Source of the DNA: Azospirillum sp. 47_25
GTDB taxonomy: Bacteria > Pseudomonadota > Alphaproteobacteria > RF32 > CAG-239
NCBI GenBank assembly: GCA_001917125.1
Contig: MNTU01000016.1
Location: 62,001-126,000 of the forward strand
Direction: 5' to 3'
Length of the DNA: 64,000 nucleotides
Each line of letters starts with the position of its first letter. Position 1 is the stretch's first letter. The translations under genes were made by a program, and so were the position numbers. A model generated the notes under the pieces. The model saw only the letters and a list, made by a program, of their open reading frames with translations, had not been told where the DNA came from and ran no database searches. Positions 17,888 to 25,925 of the stretch are shown in pieces.

Positions 17888-17917
17888 CTTGCAATCGGCA
17901 AATCTTTTACCTAAATT
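17888..17917 (+). promoter_or_regulatory. hslVU promoter, probably heat-shock (RpoH) type
   Basis: CTTG (17888-17891), 18 nt, then CCTAAAT (17910-17916), close to the alphaproteobacterial RpoH pattern CTTG-N17/18-CYTATNT. The same bases read as TTGCAA-N17-TAAATT for sigma-70. The grpE promoter has the same layout and spacing. Confidence 0.55.
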
Positions 17918-17950
17918 ATAAGCAATATGATTCACTGTTAAGGAAAACTC

Positions 17951-18475
17951 ATGACCACCATTTTATGCGTCCGCAAGGGAAATGAAGTTGTCATGGCCGG
18001 CGACGGTCAGGCCACTTTGGGAGAATCAATCGTTTTTAAATCAAAATCGGTTAAAGTCCGCCGTATCGGCAACGGCAAAATCATTGCCGGTTTCGCCGGC
18101 GCCGCCGCCGACGGCATCACACTCATCGAACGCCTTGAAGGCAAATTGGAAAAACACGCCAACCAGCTGAAACGTGCCGCCGTCGAGTTGGCCAAAGACT
18201 GGCGTATGGACAAATACCTCCGCCAGCTGCAGGCTTATATGATAGTGGCCGACAAAGACGTTTCGCTGGTCATTTCCGGCACCGGTGAAGTTATGGAACC
18301 CGATGACGGCATCATCGGCATCGGCAGCGGCGGAAATTTTGCCATGGCCGCAGCCAAAGCGCTCTACGACATCGACGGACTGAGTCTTGAGGAAATTGCC
18401 CGCAAAGCGCTTAAAATAGCCGGTGACATTGATGTCTATACCAACCATAACGTCATTATAGAAAAGGTAGATTAA
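17951..18475 (+). CDS. hslV: ATP-dependent protease proteolytic subunit HslV
   Basis: A 174-residue proteasome-like peptidase. After Met removal the catalytic Thr is residue 2 of [20 protein letters not shown] and GFAGAAADG are family hallmarks, and the C-terminal NVIIEKV is typical. Twelve HslV subunits form the core that degrades proteins unfolded by HslU. It is one nucleotide from hslU and lies under a heat-shock-type promoter. Confidence 0.96.
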   Translation: MTTILCVRKGNEVVMAGDGQATLGESIVFKSKSVKVRRIGNGKIIAGFAGAAADGITLIERLEGKLEKHANQLKRAAVELAKDWRMDKYLRQLQAYMIVADKDVSLVISGTGEVMEPDDGIIGIGSGGNFAMAAAKALYDIDGLSLEEIARKALKIAGDIDVYTNHNVIIEKVD

Positions 18476-18476
18476 A

Positions 18477-19787
18477 ATGGCCGTATTCAGCCCCCGCGAA
18501 ATCGTATCCGAACTTGACCGCTTTATTGTCGGCCAATGTGAAGCCAAAAAAGCCGTTGCCGTTGCCCTGCGCAACCGTTGGCGCCGCATGCAGCTTCCCG
18601 ACAGGTTAAAGGAAGAAATCGTTCCCAAAAACATTTTAATGGTCGGCCCCACCGGGGTCGGCAAAACCGAAATTTCCCGCCGCCTGGCCAAACTGGCCAA
18701 AGCGCCTTTTATCAAAGTGGAAGCTACCAAATTTACTGAAATCGGCTATGTTGGCCGTGACGTTGAATCCATCATCCGCGATCTGTTGGAAAATGCGCTG
18801 CACACCACCAAGGAAGAAATGCGCAAAAGCGTTGCCGCCAAAGCTGAAATTGCCGCCGAAGAACGCGTGCTGGAAGCATTGGTCGGCGTCAATGCCGGAG
18901 AGGAAACCAGACAAAAGTTCCGCAAACTGCTGCGGGAAAACCAGCTTAACGACAAAGAAATTGAAATCAGCGTTCTCGACAACGGCAACACCTCCATGCC
19001 GACCATTGACATTCCCGGCATGCCCGGTGCCCAAATGGGAATGATAAGCCTGGGCGACTTAATCGGCAAACCTTTCGGCGACAAATACAAAACCAAGAAA
19101 ATGACCGTTGGCGACGCGTATAAAGTGCTGATGGAAGAAGAAAGCGACAAGCTGCTCGACAATGACCTCATCACCCGCGAAGCCATTAAAGCGGTTGAAA
19201 ACGACGGTATCGTCTTCATTGACGAAATCGACAAGATATCCGGCAAAGACGACCGCCGCGGCAGCGACATCTCCCGCGAAGGCGTTCAGCGCGACCTGTT
19301 GCCGTTAATTGAGGGCACCACTGTCGCCACCAAATACGGCATGGTCAGAACCGACCACATCCTGTTTATTTGTTCCGGCGCCTTTCACTTGTCAAAACCT
19401 TCCGACCTGCTGCCGGAATTGCAGGGACGGCTGCCCATTCGGGTTGAACTGAAAGCCCTCACTCACGAAGACTTCGTCAAAATTCTCACCGAACCGGAAG
19501 CCAATCTGATTGAGCAATATGTTGCCCTGATGAAGACCGAGAATTTTGACTTGGAATTTGAACCCGAAGCCATTGAAAAAATTGCCGATATGGCCGTCAT
19601 CATCAACGAAAACGTCGAAAACATCGGCGCCCGCCGGCTGCACACGGTTCTGGAAATACTGCTGGAAGACATCAGCTTCAGCGCTTCCGACCGCAGCGGC
19701 GAAAAAGCCGTCATCACCGCCGCCATGGTTGAGGAAAAGCTTGCCAAATACACGGAAGCCAGCGACTTGTCCAAATTTATTCTGTGA
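18477..19787 (+). CDS. hslU: ATP-dependent protease ATPase subunit HslU
   Basis: A 436-residue AAA+ unfoldase. Walker A GPTGVGKT is at residues 56-63. The pore motif region [10 protein letters not shown], the intermediate domain (about 110-230), Walker [11 protein letters not shown], and the sensor region [13 protein letters not shown] are present. The C-terminus ends KFIL, the short tail that docks into HslV to activate it. The stop overlaps the hemW ATG (TGATG). Confidence 0.97.
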   Translation: MAVFSPREIVSELDRFIVGQCEAKKAVAVALRNRWRRMQLPDRLKEEIVPKNILMVGPTGVGKTEISRRLAKLAKAPFIKVEATKFTEIGYVGRDVESIIRDLLENALHTTKEEMRKSVAAKAEIAAEERVLEALVGVNAGEETRQKFRKLLRENQLNDKEIEISVLDNGNTSMPTIDIPGMPGAQMGMISLGDLIGKPFGDKYKTKKMTVGDAYKVLMEEESDKLLDNDLITREAIKAVENDGIVFIDEIDKISGKDDRRGSDISREGVQRDLLPLIEGTTVATKYGMVRTDHILFICSGAFHLSKPSDLLPELQGRLPIRVELKALTHEDFVKILTEPEANLIEQYVALMKTENFDLEFEPEAIEKIADMAVIINENVENIGARRLHTVLEILLEDISFSASDRSGEKAVITAAMVEEKLAKYTEASDLSKFIL

Positions 19788-21019
19788 TGGAAAAGCAACT
19801 GATAACTTACTCCCGTCAATTGCGCAGCAACCAAACAAATGCTGGTGGCTCCACGGAGCGCAGAACCGCAGCGTACACAGACGTACGTGAGGACGCGAGC
19901 ACCGGAAGACGCCTGCAGAAGACCAATAAAATCATTGTCCCCCTGTCTGTTTACATTCACTGGCCCTACTGCTTAAGCAAATGCCCCTATTGCGATTTTT
20001 TCAGCAAAGTTGACAAGCATGTTGATCAAAAACAAATTATTGACGGTTATCTGGACGACTTAAACTGGTATCACGACCTGACGGCCAAACAAACCGTCCA
20101 GAGTATTTTTTTTGGCGGCGGCACGCCCTCATTGATTGAACCGCAGTACATTGAAAAAGTAATTAATCATATTTTCAAACTCTGGCCGACAACAAAACAG
20201 GTGGAAATTTCACTTGAAGCGAACCCCAACACCAATCGCCCCAACCTCTTTGCCGACCTCCGACTGGCCGGCATCAACCGTCTGTCTTTAGGCATTCAGG
20301 CTTTGAACGACAAAGACCTTAAATTCCTCGGACGAACCCATAATTTAAGCCGGGCACTCCACGCCGTTGACGAAGTAACACGGCTGTTTGACAACCACTC
20401 TGCCGACCTGATTTACGCCCGGCCCGGACAAACCGCGGAAGCCTGGAAACAAGAACTGAACCAGATAAGCGAACTCGGCCTGAAACATCTCTCGCTCTAC
20501 CAACTGACCATCGAAGAAGGCACCTTTTTTGCCCGCAAAGGCATCAAACCGATGGATGATGAACCGGCAGCCGAACTCTATGCGCTGACACAGGAATTTT
20601 TGGCAACAAAAGGCTATCCGCAATATGAAGTTTCCAACTTTGCCCACCCCGGTTATGAATCAATCCATAATCTGGCCTATTGGCGCGGACAAAACTATCT
20701 CGGGATTGGCCCCGCCGCCCACGGACGCATCAAAACAACCGATAAAATTTATGCCTCGACCCACCATCGGCAACTAGAAGAACTGACCCCGCAGGAACGG
20801 GCGGAAGAATTGATTATTATGGGATTGCGCATCCGTGAAGGAATCAACAAAGAAAACTTCCGCCGCCAATGCGGATTGGAACTGACCGGCTTTGTCAATG
20901 ACAAAGCCAGACAAAGCTTAATCCGGCAAAAACTTCTGTTTGAAGACAAGCACAGCCTGCGCGCCGCCAACCGGGGTTTTTTGCTTCTCAACAAAATCAT
21001 CGAAGAACTCTGCCGTTAG
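19787..21019 (+). CDS. hemW: HemW-like radical SAM heme chaperone with a repeat-encoded N-terminal extension
   Basis: A 410-residue protein starting at the ATG that overlaps the hslU stop (a GTG one codon earlier is also possible). The radical SAM cluster motif is C62-x3-C66-x2-C69 in CLSKCPYC. FFGGGTPS, LEANP and the HemW C-terminal domain follow. Family members normally begin only a few to about 20 residues before HWPYC. Here about 45 extra residues are read through a palindromic repeat (19851-19930). No other ATG, GTG or TTG lies between the repeat and the core domain. HemW handles heme and is related to, but not, coproporphyrinogen dehydrogenase HemN. Location near rdgB/rph/grpE genes is common in alphaproteobacteria. 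Confidence 0.9.
   Translation: MEKQLITYSRQLRSNQTNAGGSTERRTAAYTDVREDASTGRRLQKTNKIIVPLSVYIHWPYCLSKCPYCDFFSKVDKHVDQKQIIDGYLDDLNWYHDLTAKQTVQSIFFGGGTPSLIEPQYIEKVINHIFKLWPTTKQVEISLEANPNTNRPNLFADLRLAGINRLSLGIQALNDKDLKFLGRTHNLSRALHAVDEVTRLFDNHSADLIYARPGQTAEAWKQELNQISELGLKHLSLYQLTIEEGTFFARKGIKPMDDEPAAELYALTQEFLATKGYPQYEVSNFAHPGYESIHNLAYWRGQNYLGIGPAAHGRIKTTDKIYASTHHRQLEELTPQERAEELIIMGLRIREGINKENFRRQCGLELTGFVNDKARQSLIRQKLLFEDKHSLRAANRGFLLLNKIIEELCR
19851..19930. repeat. Palindromic repeat, copy A (inside hemW)
   Basis: About 80 bp, alignable along its whole length with copy B (25843-25924). Shared blocks are CGGAGC, GAGCACCGGA and CAATAAAA, with a central GTAC-containing palindrome (CGTAC...GTACG). In copy A it is read in frame as part of hemW. 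Confidence 0.6.
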
Positions 21020-21918
21020 TCAATCACTCCGTAATTACCGTTCACCAGCAGCAAAAGCAGAAAAAGAAAAAAAATCATCGAAAAACCGGCCTTAACCGAA
21101 ATATTGTCCGGAACTTTACGATACCTGTTCAGCACAAAAACAAAAATCGGCGACGTCAGCAGCAAAGCAATCACATATCCCGGATTGGGAGCAATCCGCA
21201 AAGCCAGTGTTTTGGCCGTAATCAGAGCCCAACTGAAACTGACGACATACAAACCGGCCTTAACCAGTTTCCATTCAAAAACGTTTTTGAAAAAGCCCTT
21301 TAAACCGGGTTTAACCGTTTTGGCATACCAATAACTGTTATAACAGCCGCTGACAAACGTTGCCACGGTCAGATAATAGGCCACACCCTGCCAGGCGTTT
21401 GAACCGTGCAGGGCAATTTCTTTGGTAATAATGCTCATTCCCGCAAAAGCAAAAACAACCGGAAACATATACCAAACCAACGCTTTGGAAACCGGCGACT
21501 GCACCATTTGCCAATAGCTCACCGTAAACCCGAACAAAACTAAGATTAGGCTCATAAACACCGTTGCGTTCTGCAATAAACCCCAAAACAAATGCGGGGT
21601 CAAAAACCACCAGAAAATCGTTGTAATCAGCGCCGACAAAGCCATAACCCGGGAAGTCGGCCCCGCTCCGTAATCTGCCGAAGCAAAAAACAGATGTGAA
21701 TCATATACGCCGATTAAAAAACCTTGAAAAATCAGCAGAAAATAATAATAAGCATCATCGGGAACCGGCAGAAAAAACAAAAACGGCAGAAAGAAAAAAG
21801 ATATTCCGAACCCGCGCCAGATTCCCAGCAAATAACCGTTAAACTTATAATGCTGGTTCACCAGCGTATATAACGCCGTAAAAAAACCGTAAATCAGGCC
21901 GTCGATAATCCAAAGCAT
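21016..21918 (-). CDS. DMT-superfamily-like integral membrane protein
   Basis: A 300-residue, highly hydrophobic protein with about ten predicted membrane spans in two halves. This is the layout of drug/metabolite (EamA-type) transporters, for example IYGFFTALYTLVNQHY at the start and MALSALITTIFWWF in the middle. The EamA sequence hallmarks are weak, so the family call is by topology. It is convergent with hemW, overlapping by 4 nt. Substrate unknown. Confidence 0.65.
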   Translation of the reverse strand: MLWIIDGLIYGFFTALYTLVNQHYKFNGYLLGIWRGFGISFFFLPFLFFLPVPDDAYYYFLLIFQGFLIGVYDSHLFFASADYGAGPTSRVMALSALITTIFWWFLTPHLFWGLLQNATVFMSLILVLFGFTVSYWQMVQSPVSKALVWYMFPVVFAFAGMSIITKEIALHGSNAWQGVAYYLTVATFVSGCYNSYWYAKTVKPGLKGFFKNVFEWKLVKAGLYVVSFSWALITAKTLALRIAPNPGYVIALLLTSPIFVFVLNRYRKVPDNISVKAGFSMIFFLFLLLLLVNGNYGVID

Positions 21919-21983
21919 TGAATATTCTCCTACCCGGCCTATATATGCTCCGACAGAAACAATTAAAGGGAACAGGCATAAAA

Positions 21984-22012
21984 AAAGCGCCCTGTTCTGA
22001 TACGGGCGCTTT
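21984..22012 (-). terminator. trxA intrinsic terminator
   Basis: On the minus strand, AAAGCGCCC and GGGCGCTTT pair around an 11-nt loop and are followed by a T-run. It ends the trxA transcript. Confidence 0.85.
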
Positions 22013-22026
22013 GAAAGCCGTTCGGC

Positions 22027-22341
22027 TTACAGATGGGAATTCAGCCAGCTGACCAAAGAAGCCTGAGAATTCAAACCGACTTTGGTGTCAATCTGCTTGC
22101 CGTCTTTAAACAGGAACATAGTCGGAATACTGCGAATACCATATTGGGCAGCCGTGTTCGGAGATTCATCGACATTCATTTTGCAGATTTCGACTTTGTC
22201 TCCCATCTCTTTGGAAACTTCTTCCAAAATCGGGCCGAGCTGACGGCAGGGGCCGCACCATTCCGCCCAAAAATCCACCAGAACCAAACCGTTGGCTTTT
22301 AGTACTTCAGTTTCAAACTGGCTGTCCGAAATTTGTTTCAT
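22027..22341 (-). CDS. trxA: Thioredoxin
   Basis: A 104-residue thioredoxin with active site W28-C29-G30-P31-C32 and the cis-proline loop SIPTMFLF. It reduces protein disulfides, including those of ribonucleotide reductase. Genes addB-addA-trxA in this order are usual in alphaproteobacteria, though a 92-bp AT-rich gap before trxA may carry its own promoter. Confidence 0.96.
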   Translation of the reverse strand: MKQISDSQFETEVLKANGLVLVDFWAEWCGPCRQLGPILEEVSKEMGDKVEICKMNVDESPNTAAQYGIRSIPTMFLFKDGKQIDTKVGLNSQASLVSWLNSHL

Positions 22342-22433
22342 AGCTTTTCCTTTCCTAATTATAAATAAGTGTCATCAGATGTATCTAATATAATTGAAAT
22401 TTTTATTTATTAAAGACTTATTATCTAAAAAAC

Positions 22434-25400
22434 TCACTCAATCTGCATAATCTGCGCCGTATCCGTCCACAAGATATAGCTTTGCACTTGTTTTGCCGGA
22501 TAAATGCGAGCCAGCAAGTCCCGGTAGGCCCGCAGCTGTTTGACATAAACCGGAGGCACGTCAGCCGGCGTTTTGGCGGCCGGTCGATTCGTTTTAAAAT
22601 CAACAATCATAACCTTGTTTTCCGTCACCACCAAACGGTCAACCTGCGCGGAAATAATTTTGCCGTCCGCCTCGCCGATAACCGGAACTTCAGCCTTCGA
22701 TCCCGGACCGAACAACGAACCGAATTGCGGATTATTCAGCAGCGTCAAAACCTCTTCGCGGATTCGCCCGGCCTGCGCCGACGTCAGTTCCGGCGCATTT
22801 TTCCGTAAAAACTCATCAATAATCTGCGCCTTATCGGCAGAATGAACATCCGGCATAAACTGAAGCAGCTTATGAATAATCCGTCCGCGGCGGTAACGGT
22901 TTGAACCGTCTTCGCCGATGGGAGACACCAGAGCCACATCGTTGTCATCTTCATCCGGCCGCGACGGCGTATAAGGTTTTGCCAGAGGATTTTCTTCTGC
23001 GGCCGGCTGCGTCAGCCACGGAAAATCCGGCCGTGTCAGTTCTTTGGTAACACCTGTCTGTACCGCGGCAACATCCAGTTCCTGCGGCGTTTCGTACACA
23101 ACTTTTTCAGTTTCGTCCGTCTGCCCGATAGCCGACAGACTGCGTTTGCAAATACCGTACCATGATTCGTCTTTAACTGCTGTTCCTTTACGGTAACCGC
23201 AAATACAAAGCCGATCTTCCGCACGGGTCAAAGCCACATACAACAGCCGCTTATATTCCTCATTGGCACGGATAATTTCTTCGTCTTTAATCCGGTTGCA
23301 GTTCTTGTCATAATCCCCCGAAGAAAGCGGATAATAAAACAAATCATCCCACAACAGGCCGCTTTCTTTCCGCACATTTACCATTCGCACCGTATCCGGC
23401 AGAATAACTATCGGTGCCTGCAAACCTTTGGAACCGTGAACCGTCATAATCCGCACCGCATCGGCCTCGCTTTGCTCCAGCTCGCGCTTTATTTCGACCT
23501 CGTCGCCGGCAATCCACTGCACAAACCCCTGCAAACTCGGTATATGTTCCTGCTCATAAGCCAGCGTCAAATTAACAAACTCGTCCAGCCCGTCTTCAAC
23601 CTCCAGCCCCATACGCTCGACAAATTTCTTACGGCCGCCCTGCTTGTTGAGCACATAGCCGTATAGCTCAAACGGACGTACATAATCCGCCATATCCAAC
23701 AGTTCCCGCAGTTGCAGATACGTCCGGCGGTAATCCGGGTTATCGCACAGTCTGGTCCAAACCGAAACCCCGCCGCGATTATAACATAGCACAAACAAAT
23801 CATCGTCATTCAAACCGAACAACGGCGATTTCAAAACCGTCGCCAAGGTCAAATCATCGGTCGGCAACAGCAGAAACTGGCCCAGTGCCACCAAATCCTG
23901 CACCGCAATTTGTTCCAGCAGCCTGATTTTATCCACCCCCGAAACGTTAACTCCGACGTTTTTGCATTCACGCACCATCTCCTCAACAAAGCTGTTGCGC
24001 CGCTGCACCAAAATCATATAGTCGCGGTAGCGCACCGACCGGTTCTGCGAAACCAGAATATCCCCGCGCGAGACCTGCTCTTTAATTTTGGCGGCAATCA
24101 TCTTGGCCAGTCGCGATGAGGTCGATTCCCCCGGCACGCGCTCCACCGGCGGCCGCCACATATCGGGATTTTCGCCTTCCTGCGGCTCGACCAGCGGCCA
24201 GAGTTCCACCCGTCCGCCGTCTCCCAGACGAAACGGAATATGCGTTATGTCTTCACCTTCCAGAACCACGCCCTGCTTGGCATACTCATCGCCAAAAACC
24301 GTATTCACGCTGTCCAGCACCGTTGCCGTTGAACGGAAAGAAACTTCAAGTTTCACTTCATCAAAATTAGAAGCCTTTGCCGCAAAATACCGCCGCATAT
24401 TTTCAAATTCCTGCGGATCGGCCCCCTGAAAACTGTAAATCGACTGTTTGCGGTCACCCACGGCAAAAACCGTCCGTACTTTGTCCGCGGCCCCCAATCC
24501 GTTAAAAAACTCCTCCGTCACCGCTTTGACAATTGCCCATTGGTTGGGCGAAGTGTCTTGTGCTTCGTCAATCAACACATGATCAATACCGCCGTCCAGC
24601 TTATAAAGCACCCAATCGGCCACGCTTTTGTTTTCCAACAAATCTCTGGTTAAAACAATCAAATCTTCATAATCCATTTTGGAATGGATTTTTTTATAAC
24701 GGTTATAACCGCCGATAAGTTCCTCCGCCAAACTCAGAACCGCCGCCGTCGAAGCAAAAACCCGCAGACCGGCAGCTTTGCTTTCCAACTCCGACAAATT
24801 TTCCGCTTCGCGGTAAAAAATCTCCTCCAGCCGCGGACAGGCGGCCAGGGCTCCTTTGCTGCCGGCCTTGGCTTTGGGTTTTCCTTCCTTGGTTAAAAAC
24901 AGCTTTTGAAAAGTTTCAAACTCCTCCGCCGGAAACTCTCTCTCCGCCAGTCCGGCCAAAACCTCTGCATTTTTAACATCGGTTGCAGTCCCTTTAAACC
25001 AGGCCTCACGCAGCTCTTTCAAATCAGTCCGGTTAAGACCGGCCATATATCGTTGCCGCAAAGACGATTCGCTGTCATCCGGATTAACTTCCAGCCGTGC
25101 TGCCAAGGCAGCCCGCAGAGCCAACTCGTCGGGATACGCCGATAAAAGTTTGCTGATTTTGTTCCGGTTAGCGGCAATTGTCTCCATAATCTGGGGAAAT
25201 TTGAATTCGCTCACCTGCCGGGTCAGAAAAGCCAAAGCCTGCCCGACTGCACTCTCCGGTTCATCTTCAATTTTTTGCAACAGTTTTTTCTGAATATCTG
25301 CCAAAGCCTCGGAAGCCGTGCGGTCGTCCATCACCTCAAAATACGGCGAAATTCTTGCCTCTAAAGGAAATCTTTTTAAAATTTCCTGACAAAAACTGTG

Positions 25401-25817
25401 TATGGTCTGAATTTTCATTCCTCCCGGCGTATCCAGCAAAACTGCAAACAACTGCCTTGCCGTCGCTTCCAGTTTTATATATGCTTCCCGGCTGTCCGGC
25501 AGATTTCCCAACAATGCTGAAAGCTCTTTATGAAGTGTTTCGTCATCAGCAACTGCCCAGCGGCTGAGCCGCCCGGCAATGCGTGAGCTCATTTCCACCG
25601 CCGCCGCTTTGGTATAGGTCAAACAAAGAATTTTTGACGGCGCTACGCCGCTCAGCAGCAACCGCAGAACCCTGTCAGACAACACCTTGGTTTTGCCGGT
25701 TCCCGCCGATGCTTCCACCCAGACGGATTTAAGCGGATTCGCCGCCCGCCGCTGCTGCGCGGTCGCTAATTTTCCCCGCTCTTTTCGTGCCGCGGAAATA
25801 TCTTCGCCGTTCATCAT
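22434..25817 (-). CDS. addA: Double-strand-break repair helicase-nuclease AddA
   Basis: A 1127-residue UvrD-type helicase. Walker A ASAGTGKT is at residues 36-43, the SF1 motifs include LIDEAQDTSPNQW, GDRKQSIYSFQGA and TVHGSKGLQAPIV, and the C-terminal PD-(D/E)XK nuclease has VDFKTNR near residue 1068. With AddB it resects double-strand ends for RecA loading. Two adjacent ATGs follow CAGGAG, and either may be used. It lies 108 bp after addB, and the gap holds palindromic repeat copy B. Confidence 0.95.
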   Translation of the reverse strand: MMNGEDISAARKERGKLATAQQRRAANPLKSVWVEASAGTGKTKVLSDRVLRLLLSGVAPSKILCLTYTKAAAVEMSSRIAGRLSRWAVADDETLHKELSALLGNLPDSREAYIKLEATARQLFAVLLDTPGGMKIQTIHSFCQEILKRFPLEARISPYFEVMDDRTASEALADIQKKLLQKIEDEPESAVGQALAFLTRQVSEFKFPQIMETIAANRNKISKLLSAYPDELALRAALAARLEVNPDDSESSLRQRYMAGLNRTDLKELREAWFKGTATDVKNAEVLAGLAEREFPAEEFETFQKLFLTKEGKPKAKAGSKGALAACPRLEEIFYREAENLSELESKAAGLRVFASTAAVLSLAEELIGGYNRYKKIHSKMDYEDLIVLTRDLLENKSVADWVLYKLDGGIDHVLIDEAQDTSPNQWAIVKAVTEEFFNGLGAADKVRTVFAVGDRKQSIYSFQGADPQEFENMRRYFAAKASNFDEVKLEVSFRSTATVLDSVNTVFGDEYAKQGVVLEGEDITHIPFRLGDGGRVELWPLVEPQEGENPDMWRPPVERVPGESTSSRLAKMIAAKIKEQVSRGDILVSQNRSVRYRDYMILVQRRNSFVEEMVRECKNVGVNVSGVDKIRLLEQIAVQDLVALGQFLLLPTDDLTLATVLKSPLFGLNDDDLFVLCYNRGGVSVWTRLCDNPDYRRTYLQLRELLDMADYVRPFELYGYVLNKQGGRKKFVERMGLEVEDGLDEFVNLTLAYEQEHIPSLQGFVQWIAGDEVEIKRELEQSEADAVRIMTVHGSKGLQAPIVILPDTVRMVNVRKESGLLWDDLFYYPLSSGDYDKNCNRIKDEEIIRANEEYKRLLYVALTRAEDRLCICGYRKGTAVKDESWYGICKRSLSAIGQTDETEKVVYETPQELDVAAVQTGVTKELTRPDFPWLTQPAAEENPLAKPYTPSRPDEDDNDVALVSPIGEDGSNRYRRGRIIHKLLQFMPDVHSADKAQIIDEFLRKNAPELTSAQAGRIREEVLTLLNNPQFGSLFGPGSKAEVPVIGEADGKIISAQVDRLVVTENKVMIVDFKTNRPAAKTPADVPPVYVKQLRAYRDLLARIYPAKQVQSYILWTDTAQIMQIE

Positions 25818-25842
25818 AACAACTCCTGAAATTGAAGTGAAA

Positions 25843-25924
25843 CCACACGGAGCACAGAAGCGGAGCGGACATAGCAGTATGTGAGCATTTGAGCACCGGA
25901 TAATGTCTCCGGGTCTTCAATAAA
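25843..25924. repeat. Palindromic repeat, copy B (between addB and addA)
   Basis: About 82 bp filling the gap between the addB stop and the addA ribosome site. It shares CGGAGC, GAGCACCGGA and CAATAAAA blocks in the same order with copy A, around a CATA-GCAG-TATG centre. In the addBA transcript it could fold into a hairpin. Confidence 0.6.
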
Positions 25925-25925
25925 A

